In this document: positions 23,641 through 35,600 of the stretch, piece after piece
Layout of the letters: every line of letters starts with the position of its first letter
Numbering within the stretch: position 1 is the stretch's first letter
From: Tolypeutes matacus
Taxonomy: Eukaryota > Chordata > Mammalia > Cingulata > Chlamyphoridae
Reading direction: 5' to 3'
Length of the DNA: 64,000 bases
NCBI GenBank assembly: GCA_026826555.1
Contig: JAKSZT010053836.1
Coordinates: forward strand, 7,047,084 to 7,111,083
Program-made: the position numbers and the translations under genes
The notes under the pieces: model-generated
Seen by the model: the letters and a program-made list of their open reading frames with translations, nothing else
Databases searched by the model: none
Told to the model about the DNA's origin: nothing

Positions 23641-26600
23641 TTTTTTTTTNNNNNNNNNNNNNNNNNNNNNNNNNNNNNNNNNNNNNNNNNNNNNNNNNNN
23701 NNNNNNNNNNNNNNNNNNNNNNNNNNNNNNNNNNNNNNNNNNNNNNNNNCACTTCTTTCTTTTTCTTGCCTTCTTGTAGATTATTTGAACATTTTTAAGG
23801 ATTCTGTTTTGATTTATCTGTAGTGTGTTTGAGTGTATCTCTTTGTATACCTTCTTAGTGGTTCCTCTAGGTGTATTGCATTATAATATACATAATTTTA
23901 CATGGTCTACTGGCATCCTCATTTTACAAGTTCAAGTGAAGTGTTGATAACTTATCTCCTTTATATTCCGCTACCCCCACCCCATTTATGTCTTAAATAT
24001 TTCCTCTACATAGATTTAGAACCACTTCACAGTGTTGTAATTTTTGCTTCAACTGTCAAACAAAATTTAGAATACCAAAAAGGAAAAGGAAGGTATTTAT
24101 ATTTGCCCATATTTTTGCTCATTGTGTTCTTTTTCTCCTTTGAACTGTTTAAAGGTTCTTTCCTTTGTCATTTCTTTTCTGTTTATAGAACTTCCTTTAA
24201 CCATTCTTTTAGGGTAGGTTTGCTGGCAACAAATTGTCTTAGCTTTCTTTCATCTGAGAATGTCTTGATTTCTCCTTCATTTCTGATGGATATTTTCACT
24301 GTATAATAGTCTCAGTTGACAGTTCTTTTTTTTCAACACTTGAAAAATGTTTTGCCACTTCCTTCTGGCCTCCATGGTCTCTGATGAGAAATCCACTGTA
24401 TTTTGACTTGTTTTCCCCCATAGGTAAGGTGTTGATTTTCTGTCACTGCTTTCAAGATTTTTTTTTTGTCTGTAGTTTTCAGAAGTTTGACTAAGCTGTG
24501 TCTTGGGGTAGATTTCTTAAGGGTTATTCCTTTTGGGGTTTGTTGTTGTTCTTGAAATTGTACACTTAGCTCCTTTGCCAAATTTTGGAAGTTTTTGGCC
24601 ATTATTTTTTAAAGTACTTTTTCAGCCTGTCTTCTTTCACCTCTTGATTGGTGTTTAAAAGTCCTGACTCTCCACCAGGCCTCCTCTCAAACCATCAGTC
24701 AGGAAGGGAAAGGGTACCTCCTTATTGCCAGGTAGAGGTAGAAATCCAGGCTTCCCCAATGGTCTCCATGGGGGGGGGTGGAGGTAGGGATGGAGTTGGG
24801 GGTAGTGTGTTACCCCAGCAGGGAGGAAGTCCTGGTTCCCTCCTGGTTGGCCTTCTCTGTATCACCCCAGCAGGAGGGTTGGGGTGCTTCCTTATACACT
24901 GTTGAGGGTGAAGTTGAGGCTCCCCACTCTACACTTTTGCTGGTTGGGGGTGGGGGCCACAGTTTTTTCTGTGGTGGTTGGTTGGAGTAGAGCGGTTATT
25001 GTCTAAAAGTTTTCTTACTTACTAGTCTGCCCCTTTTCCCGGCCCTTTGGTTAGAGAGAGCAGGCTTTTTGTTGGGACTTTTATTTTTTGTGCCTTTTGA
25101 CATTTATGGGTTGCTGGCTTCTCCATCACCAAGTCTGGGAAGTGAGGCAAACAGAAAATCCATGGAACTTACCACCATGTTTTTATTTGTGTCTCTAACT
25201 GATCTGCCTGCTTCTCTCCCAGTCTCAGAGTCATATTCTATTTGTTTTCTGTATACATTCAGGGTTTTTAGTAGTAATTAGTGAAAAGAATAGGGAAAAG
25301 TACCCAGAAGCAGAAGTTCCATATCTGATATTTGAAAAAGAAAGTGATTACCAACTTTTAATGTTGCTATTCTCTTTTCTTAATAGAAGCCTCCTGCAAA
25401 GTCAAAAAAATTTCACAAGTTGGTTGAGAATTCCTTGTCCATAAGTAATCCAGCACTCTTCAACTCCTTAGGACCTCCCCTTCGGTCAACAACTTGCCAT
25501 CGTTGTGGCTTGTTTGGTAAGCATGTTGCTGTCAGAAGTCTATTTAATTATTCCTCTATACATTTTTAAAAATCTTTTAATTAAAGAAAATTTCAAATAT
25601 GTGTGTAAACAGAGCAGTGTATATACACTGTATACCCATCTCCCAGCTTCGAGAACTTTCAACATTTTGCCATTCTTGTTCATCCACAGCTTCCTTCTCC
25701 TCCTGATTCCCCAAGGTCCTTTTTTGAGGTAAATCTTACATACATTGAAATGTACAAATACACACCCCTATCCAGATAGAAACTGTTTCCATTTCCCCAG
25801 AAAGTTCCCTCAAGTCCCTTCCCAGTTAGTGCATCCCTGAGGCTACCACTCTTTTTCTTTTTTCACCATAAATTAATTTTGCGTGTTACAGATTTTCATA
25901 TAAATGGAGTCATACAGTATGGACTTAGGTGTAAAGCTTATTTCATTTAGAATATTTTTGAGATTAATCTGTTGTCACATGTAACAGTAATTTCTTTTAT
26001 CCTTGAATAGTAATATTCCATTGTTTGATAATACCACTATTTGTTTATCTTTTCTAATAATGGGCAATTGGGTTGTTTCCAGTTTTTGCCTCTATGAATA
26101 GTGTTCTCTAAACATTTTTGTACAAGTCTCTGTGTGGGCATATGCTTTCATTTCCCTTGAGTAAATATCTAGGCGTAGAATTGCTGAATCGATTTGTAAG
26201 AAACTGCCAAGCTGTTGTCCAAAGTAGTTGTCCTTGTCCCATTTTACATTCCCGTTGGCAGTTTATGAGAGTTCTGATTGCTCCACATCCTTGCCAACAT
26301 TTGGTAATGTTGTCTTTAATTTTAGCCCTTTTGGTGGGTATGTAATGGTATCTCATTGTAGCTTTTATTTGCATCTCCCCAATGATCAGTGATCTTAGGC
26401 AGTTTTTTGTGTGCTTACTGGCTGCTTTAGCTTGCTCCTGTGTTTTTTCAGTTTCTCTTAGGGTGAAGTTATTTGAGGCCAGCCAGGTGGTGGTGGTGTT
26501 CTATGGTTTTTTCCCTTCTTCTTCTTCTTGCTTTTTAGATAACCTGCTCTTTTCTGCCTGGCTAGGAGAATTTTTTCTAAATACTTGAATTTCATAAAAC

Positions 26601-29600
26601 TGCTTGGGTTTTCTTAGGTGTGATTCTCTTGAATTTTTTTTTTCTTCTTAGCACTTGGCAAGTCATTTCATTCTACTTACATAAGTCCATTTTCACTACA
26701 ACAAAGTTTTCTGTTTCCTATGTTCTTTTTGTAACATGTGTTCTGGGTTGTAGTTTAGAAAAGTCAGTTATGTCTCCTAGCTATCCTTTTCATCCCTGAG
26801 TCTTCTCATTTTCATCTCTGCAGTCCTTTCTGCCTGCATTTTGAGAGAACTTAGACAAATAGATTATAGGTTACCAGGAGCAGGGGGCGAGGGAAGGGAG
26901 TTATTGCTTAATGGATGCAAAGTTTCTTTGAGGTGATAAGAAAGTTGGGGTAATGAATGTTGGCGATGGTGGCTTAATAATGTGAATGTTTTTATTACCA
27001 CGGTATTGTACACTTGAAAGTAGTTAAAATGGCAACTTTTGAGTTGTCTGTATGTTACTACAATAAAAGGTTAAAAAACAAAACAAAACACAGTGAGGGG
27101 GTTCCTAGATAACAATAAAAAGTTTAATCTTAACACTGGTTTTTTCCATTTTCTTCTATGGTTTTATGAAAGTGCCTAATCATAAGCACCACAGTTCTTT
27201 TAATAGAGTCATCTTGATGTGATTAATAGAGAAGTGTTTGAAATGTTTGCTCTTGATATTTGGAATAATACATTGTTGATTTATGGGTTGTGTTTTCTAG
27301 GATCACTGAGGTGTTCGCAGTGCAAGCAAACATACTATTGCTCTATAACATGTCAGAAAAGAGACTGGTCAGCACACAGCATCGTGTGTAAACCTGTTCA
27401 GCAAAAGTAAGTGCCAGTGATTTCTTTTTTAATTTATTAAAGAATATAAAAGTAAGTTTTTCTAATAGAATAAAGAACTAATTAAATAGGCCTTAACTTT
27501 GTAGAAGCTGTAATTTTTTTAGTTTTTGAGAAATAAAGTATACAAATCTGAAGTGAATAGCTCTAAAAATTAAGGAGTTGTCATGAATATAGTTTTACTA
27601 GACAGTATATATTAAGATTTAGAATCTTAATTGAGTTTTGTTTTTAGTTGTTAAAGCTTTGGAATACCTTACTTTTAATCATATATACTTTCCTGAATTT
27701 AAGAAGGTAGAACTCTAACATGCTTCTGTAAAGTCAGTTATTGAGTTGTGATTTTAAAATACATAAATCTTACTTGTGTGGCATATACCAGTTTTACAGT
27801 TGCAAATATGTAATCTCCTTTGATCCTCACAACTCTTTGTAGGGATTATCTCCATTTTGCAGGTCAGAAAACTGAGGCTTGGGGATTATGACTGTTCCCT
27901 CTTACTAGCTTTAGGAAGCAGCACGGCCATGCTCAGGGTACCCCATCAGGTAGCCAACATTGGATTGTTTTACTTTAACGTTACTATGGTGAGTCTCTCT
28001 AGAAAAGTTGTTTTGTTCTTTCTGGATATTGTTCTTTAAGAATTTAACATAATTGTAATTCATGGCCCCTAGTCTTAATTGGCTCACTAATATAAGTATT
28101 ATAATCAGTTGCTTTATTTTAGTTTCCACAGACTTGAAGATAATAAATCACTTTTTGAAACAAAGAACATGGAAGTGAAAAGTGAGGTATGGTGTGCTTA
28201 CTTTCTGTCAGTAGAGGAAATTTTGAATGGCCCCCTTTATTGAATTAGAGTACTTAAGCTAAGTAAAATATTTAGGACTTATTTTTACATTTCACCAGGT
28301 GTTTATTTAAAAAAAAAAAAAAACTTTCCTATCAAATCTGTACAGATTTGAACAGATTTGGTCACTCTTGGGAGTCTGAGAGTTATTGCCAGTCTTTTTC
28401 CAAAAAGGACTTGAGATGGCTATATCTCAAAGTGAAAATCTTTTGAACTACTTAAATAGTTCCTTCTTTGTTGTCCCTGTATGCACACACATTCTCTAGC
28501 TTTGTGTACTGGATTCTGGTAGGGCTACTTATCTGTTATCTAAGGAGGCTTTTTTTTTTTTTTTTCTGTAAATACCTGTCCATCATTTAGATAGCAGTAT
28601 GGGCTCAATCATCTATAATTTGAAAGATGTCTCTTGGATTGTATAATCTGTCCAATTCATATTTAGAGAGTAATCTTTCTCTAGCTGTTCCTTGTCTCTG
28701 CTTTCAAAAAACACTATTCTGATTTCCTCAGTTATTCATTCAGAAAAGTAACAAGTGCAAATTTAAAAGTGATGACTTTTTCTATTTTTAATTAAATTTT
28801 TTTATTATAGCAGTTGTAAGCTTACAGAAAACTCATACAGAAAGTACAGAGCTTCCATAACTCCCTCCTTTCTACAGTTTTTCCTATTATGAGTACTTTG
28901 AATTAGTGTGATACCTTTGTTAAAATTGATAAAAATGTTGTTATAATAATTTAATTATTAATTATGGCTCATAGTTGATACTTGTTTACTTTTTGTATTG
29001 TACAGTTCTATTCAGGTAACATACATATATACAACCTAAAATTAGTCATTTTAGCCACTTTCAAGTATACACTTCACAGTGTTATGCTATTATTACCACC
29101 ATCCATTACCAAAACTTTTCCATCACCTCAAACAGAAGCTCTGTTCCAATTGAGCATTAACTACCCCCACCCCTGCCACTGGTAACCTGTATACTAGTTT
29201 TTGATTTTATGAATTGCAAAGTTACTTTTTTTTTTTGCTTTGCTTTCCCCAATCACTACCCCTTTGCAGCCATTAAGGAGCAAAACAGAATTAAGACCCT
29301 AGGACTACTGGAGACTTTGAGGAGGTGGTACTGTGTTGGGCCCACATCCCTAGGTCAGGGGTCAGGGTGTCTGGGTTTTAATAATATCTTTTGTTTAGTA
29401 TCTAATATGTGCCAGAAAAGCATCTATCTCACGACTCTCGTTATCCCCATTTATAAATGAGGAAATTGAGATCCAAGGATTAAGTAACTTGCCCAGGGTC
29501 ACATAGGCAGTAAATGGTGGGGCCAGGATGAGAGTTCAGATCTTCTCGATTTTTTTTATTATTTATTTTTAATTGTGATAAAATATACATAACATAAAAA

Positions 29601-32600
29601 TCACCTTAACCGTTTTAAGCAATTGTTTGACATTAAGTACATTGACAGTACTGTGTAACTTTCACCACTTTTGGATTCCAGACTGTTTTCATCATCCCAA
29701 ACCTAAACTCACACTCATTTAGCAGTATCTCCTCACCCCCCACCCTGAACCCCAGTAACCACTATTCTGTTTTCTGTCTCTTTGAATTTGCTTTTTCTAA
29801 GTATTTCACACAATATAGGTCCTTTTATGTCTGGTGTCTTTCGACATGATGTCTTCTAGATTCATATGTGTTGTAGCATTTACCAGACTACTTTTTTATG
29901 GCTGAACAATAGTCTGTTGTATAAATATATACCACATTTTGTTTAACCATCTGTTGAGCATCTGTTGTTGGACACTTGGGTTACTTCCACCTTTTGTTTA
30001 TTCTGAATAATGCTGCAGTGAATATTGGTGTACATATATCTAACTGAGGTCCTGCTTTCAATTCTTTTGGATATATACCTATGGTAATTATATGTTTAAC
30101 TTCCTGAGGAACCATCAAACTGTTTCTACAGGGGTTGTACCGTTTTACATTCTCACCAACAATGAACAAGGGCTCCTATTTCTTTGTGTCCTTACCAACA
30201 CTTGTTATTTTCAGGTTTTTTAATAATAGCCAACCTGGTGAGTGTGAAGTATCTTGTAGTTTAATTTTGCATTTCTCTAATAGCTAATGATGTTAAGTAT
30301 CTTTTCATATATTAATTGGCTATTTTGAATATCTTCTTTGGTGAAATATCTGTTAAGTCCTTGGCACATTTTTTTAATTAGGTTATTTGTCTTTTTGTTG
30401 TTGAGTTATAGGAGTTCTTTATATATACTGGATATTAAACGCTTTCCAGTATATGGTTTCCAAATATTATCTCTCATTCTATAGGTTTTCTTTTCACTTT
30501 CTTGATAATGTCCTTTGAGGCACAAAAGTTTTTAATTTTGAAGAAGTCAGTTTTATCTGTTTTTTCTTTTATTGCTTGTGCTTTTGGTATAGAATCTAAG
30601 AATCCATTCTATACTACAAGGTCCTGAAGGTATTTCTGTATGTTTTTTTTTGTAAGATTTTTAGCATATTCTTATATTTAGGTTGTTGATCCATTTTGAG
30701 TTAATTTTTGTATGTGGTGACATGTAGTAGGGTTGCACCTTCATTCCTTTGCTTGTGGATTTCCAGCTGTCCTAGTGCCACTTGTTGAAGAAATTGTTGT
30801 TTCCCCCAGTGAATGGGCTTGGTCCCCTTGTTGAAAATCAACTGGATGTAGATGTATAGATTTACTTCTGGACTTCTAGTTCTATTTTATTGGTCTATAT
30901 GTCTATCCTTATGCCAGTACCAAACATAGCTTTGTAATAAGTTTTGAAATCAAGAAGAGTGAGTCCTCCAACTGTTCTTTTTTCAAGATTGTTAGGCAAT
31001 TTGGGGCCTCTAGCAATTCCTTATGAATTTGAGGATCAGCTTTTCCATTTCTGTAAAAAATTAAAAGTCTGCTGGAATTTTGATAAGGATTGCATTGAAT
31101 TTATAGATTTCATTAGGCAGCAATGACATTTAACAACATTGTCTTTGAATCCATGAGCACAGGATTTCTTCCATTTATTTAGGTCTTCTCTAATTTCTTT
31201 CAGCAATATTCTGTAATTTTCAGTATACAAGTCTTTCACTTCCTTGGCTAAATTTATTCCTAGGTATTTTATTCTGTTAGATGCTATTGCAAATGTATTT
31301 GTTTTCTTGACTTCCTTTTCAGATTGCTCATTACTGGTATATAGAAAACCAACTGACTTCTGCGTATTTATTGCATATCCTGCAACTTTCCTGAACTCGT
31401 TTATTAGTTCTATTACTTTTCTTGTGGATGCTTTGGGATTTTTCATATATAGGATCTTGTCATAAACAAATAAAGGATAATTTGACTTCTTCCTTTCCAA
31501 TTTGGATATCTTTTATTTCTTTCTCTTGCCTGATGGCTGTGGTTAGAAATTCCAATACAGCGTTGAATAACAGTGGTGACAGCAGGCATCCTTGTCTTGT
31601 TCCTGACCTTATGAGAAAAGCTTTCAGTCTTTCACCATTGAGTTTGATATTTGCTGTGGATTTCTATTAAATGTCCTTAAAAGATGTTCAATATCACTAG
31701 CTATTAGAGAAATGCAGATCAAAACTACAATGAGATATCATCATATAGAATGGCCATTGTTTTTTTTAAAAGATCAGAAAACTACAAGTGCTAGAGAGGA
31801 TGTGGAGAAATAGGAACACTCCTTCATTGTTAGTGAGAGTGTAGAATGGTGTAGCCTCTGTGAAGACGACCTGGCCCTTCCTCAGGAAACTAAATATAGA
31901 CCTGCCACATGGTCCGGCAGTCCCACTATTAGGAATATATTCAGAAGAACTGAAAGCAAGGACACGAACAGATACTTGCACACCAATGTTCATATTGGCA
32001 TTATTCAGAATTGCTAAAAGATGGAAACAACCTAAGTGTCCATTAACCGATGAGTGGATAAACAAGATGTGGTATATTCATATCATGGAATGCTATTCAG
32101 CTGTAAGAAGAAATCAATTGGTGAAGCACATGACAACATGGAGGAACCTTGAGGATATTATATTGAGTGAAATAAGCCAAACACAAAAGGATGAATATTG
32201 TATGGTCTCACTGATATGAACTAAATACAATGAGTAGACTATGGAGTTGGACTATGAAGTGTAGGTTGGTGGGAGATGGAAGGTGGGATGAGAAGTGGGA
32301 GATGATGCTGGATGTATATAGAATATTTAAGGTCAAATGAAAATATAAATGGTAATGGATGGACTTGATAGTAACACATTATGATGAATGTAAAACTGTT
32401 GATTTGTATATGTGATTGTGGCTGAAATAAGTAGTCTAGGGAGATTAATTTTGGTTGGAGGACAGCTGGAAGATAATGTAGGGAATGTATAACAATGATT
32501 TTGGCAGTCAATGAGGATTGTGGTTACTAATATAAATACAGGAATGTTCTACAAGTTATTAATAATGTGGTGATACATGGGGAAAATGTAACTAATGTAA

Positions 32601-35600
32601 CTTATAGACTACAGTTAACAACATTGCATTGTTTTTGTAGCAAAAAGAAAGTTGGTACTATGTTAATGCTAAAGATAAAAATATGGGGTTTGATTTTGTG
32701 AGATATGAATATGATTAAGCATTTCTTCTCTTCATTTTTTTCATTAATAAGGAGAACCCTGACTGTCATTTATCTAATCTGTGTTCATCTGTGTATGCTC
32801 AGAAAGATTAAGTTAGTAGTTGGAATTAGATGAAATAAAAGTGCCTGGACAGACCTTTTTAGGAGTAATGCTTCCTTAACTTGTTGAGCTGCCTTTTTCT
32901 ATTTTCTATTTTGGAATTTGAAATAAAGTTAAGTATATATGGGTGGGAGTGGATGTAGCTCAAGTGGTTGAGCCCCTGCTTCTATGTATGAGGTCCTGGG
33001 TTTGATTTTTCCACGTATGAGGTCCTGGGTTTGATCCTCACTACCTCCTAAAAATATATACACACACACAAACACACACACATATGGGAGTTTAAACCAT
33101 TGACATATAATGTAATGACTGATATGGAAGGATTTATTTCTACCGTTTAGTAATTTTTCTGTATGTCTTATATTTTTTTCCCTCAATTTTTCTATTACTG
33201 CATTTTTTTACATTTAGTTTTTTTGTAGCATACCATTTTGATTCCCTTCTTCTTTCCTTTTCTCTATATATTTTTAGTTTTCTTAATAGTACCTTTGTAA
33301 TTACATGAACACCTTAAACTAATAATAATATAGTCAACCTGGTTTCAGTATTCAAATTTTCTACTCCTAAATATCTTTGTCCCTCTCATTTTATATTTTT
33401 ATTGTCTCAGATTGCATCTTTATACATTGTATTCCCATTAACATAGATTTCAAATGTTACTTTACTCATTTACCTGTTTTGGGGATGGAAGCAGTTACAA
33501 ATCAAAAGCATAGTAATACAGGATTTTATATTTACCTATGTAGTTACCTTTACCACTGTTCTTTACTTCTTATAATGACTTTGAGGTACTGTCTAAGGTC
33601 TTTATTTCAGCCTAAAGGACACCCCCCCCCTTAGCATTTCTTATAGGTGGGTCTTCTGGTAATGAACTCTTTTTTTAGCTTTTGTATGTCATAGTTTCTC
33701 CTTCATTTTTGAAAGATAATTTTTCAGGGTAATAGAATTCTTCATTAACAGTTTTTTTCTTTTCTTTAAGGACCTTAAATATGTCTTCTGGTCTCCATGG
33801 TTTCTGATGAGAAATTCGCTGTTAATCTTTTTGGGGTTCCCTTGTATGTGACAAGTCTCTTCTTTCTTGCTGCTTTCAAAATCCTCTTTGTTTTTGGATT
33901 TTGACTGTTTCATTCTATATCTTATGTAGATTTCTCAGAGTCTATGCTGCTTGGAGTCTTTGCACTTCCTGGATATGTATATTTATGTCTTTCATCAGAT
34001 TTGGGAGGTTTTGGCCATCATTTCTTCTAATAGTTTTTCTGCCCCATTCTCTCATTCTTCTGGGACTTCAGTAATATCTGTGTTGTTATGCTCGATGGTG
34101 TCCCACAAGTCCCTTGGCCTCTTTATTTTTTGTCATTTTTTTTCTTTCATACTGGATAATTTCAATTGTCTTCTCTTCAACCTCACTATTCTTTTCTTTT
34201 GCCTTTTCAAATATGCTGTTGAATCCATCTGCTTAGTTTTTTTTTTTTTTTTTTAAGGTACCAGGGCCGTGGATTGAACCTAGGACCTCATATGTGGAAA
34301 GCCAGTGCTCAACCACTGAGCCACATTGGCTCCCTTGTTTTTCATTTCAATACTGTACTTTGCAGCTCCAGAATTTCTATTTGATTTGTTTTGATAATTT
34401 GTCTATTTTGTTCTGATAACATTTTTCCGATTTCCTTTAGAGCTTCATGTGCATGAATTCCTTTTGCTCAATGAACATAAAAATTAAGACAGTTGATTTA
34501 AAGGCTTTGACTAATAGTTCCAATGTATAAACATCCTCAGGGATGATTCGTGGTATTCCTTTTTAATCCTGTGAACAGGCCATACCTTCCTGTTTGTGTA
34601 TTATGTAATTTTTTGTTGCAAACTAAACATTCTGAGTATTATGTTTTTATTACCCAAGAAATCTAGTTCAACTCCTCTGGGATTTCTAGGTTTGTTGTTG
34701 TTGTTGAGGGCTGGAGCCATCAATTTGTGACAATGGGAAGAGAATAAAAGGGGCGGAGAATTGGTACTGCCTCTATAAGACAACTCCTCTGCTGCTGTTT
34801 CCTGAGGGGGTTGGAACAGTAGCCACCCTCAGAGTCAGCTCCCCGTGATCTGAAGTAGCTGATCAAAAGCAATGATTAGCGATCAGGCCATACTCCCGGG
34901 GATTTTGGAGGACTGCATCACCATAGCCCACCCTGGGACCAGGAAGCTGCACCAGGAGCCTGGACTGCAGTCCCTGTTGCTACTCACCACATGGCTGGGG
35001 GTGAATGTTAACTGCTGCAGGGAGAATGAAATCCACTGATACTCACAATTTACCAGGCTCTTCCAGGTGTTCCCTGGATGCTACACAATGTCCCACTAGA
35101 CTCCAAAGTCTTAAAACAGTTGATTAAGACAGTTGCTGCTAGCTGAGTAGTTGTTTTGGTTGAGGGACTGATTCCTGGAGCTTTCTGCTCGGCCATCTTC
35201 CCACAGGTCCTCTTGTATTCTTTTATAGACTCACCTTTAGCATCACCATCATGGCCTAGATCTTAGGGCTGTGTCTACTGCCTCTTCACAGTGTGGTGCC
35301 TTCCCTATTACTAGACTCTCTTATTCGAGCCTAAGAACTAGGCTGCTTTGGCCTCGGTTACAGCAAATAGTGGCCACAGTAGCACTGAAACAGGAACAGG
35401 GGCTTGTAAGTAACTTATATGTCTTTTTTTTTTTTTTCCAAACCAGAGTGACTATCCACTTGGAGTTCCTAAAGAAAAAAACATTTGTGCTGAGAAAATA
35501 ATGTTTTCTGATTTGAGGAGTCTACAGCTCAGGAAAGCTATGGAAATAAAGGTATTTGTCTTTTAAACTCTCTAGACAGAGATCCAAAGAACTAGAACTT

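Larger units (their letters stand above)
20740..25300 (-). mobile_element. Long LINE-1, antisense, spanning 3' UTR to 5' region
   Basis: 3' UTR at 20740-21180; ORF2 remnants on the minus strand at 21776-21507 (INIIKMSI-like and IPIKIPA motifs); the ORF1 C-terminal region at 24602-24333 with the [12 protein letters not shown] motif; and a GC-richer 5' region at 24600-25300. Internal deletions and stops make it inactive. A SINE (23100-23210) and the gap (23650-23749) lie inside it. Segments may come from more than one insertion. Confidence 0.75.
20492..25386 (+). other. TDRD1: TDRD1 intron filled by a long antisense LINE-1
   Basis: After a SINE at 20549-20640 nearly all of the intron is antisense LINE-1 (about 20740-25300), interrupted by another SINE and the assembly gap. 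No other feature was recognised. Confidence 0.8.
25517..27300 (+). other. TDRD1: TDRD1 intron inside the MYND finger
   Basis: Contains antisense LINE-1 (25560-26440) and a sense LINE-1 3' end (26865-27080). 26440-26865 is unassigned, T-rich sequence. Confidence 0.75.
28187..35446 (+). other. TDRD1: TDRD1 7.3-kb intron, mostly LINE-1
   Basis: 28187-28795 is unassigned AT-rich DNA. The rest is a mosaic: antisense L1 3' UTR (28796-29210), an antisense MIR (29370-29550), antisense L1 (29540-31672), sense L1 (31673-32760), a SINE (32941-33060) and antisense L1 5' region (33080-35210) with a SINE inside (34237-34335). Confidence 0.8.

Noticed and set aside
24648..24990. Glycine/proline-rich plus-strand open frames
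   Set aside because: They lie in the GC-richer 5' region of the antisense LINE-1, in overlapping frames, with no domain.
32986..33035. Direct repeats considered as a CRISPR-like or other array
   Set aside because: Only two copies, inside a SINE, in a mammalian genome; explained by an internal duplication.
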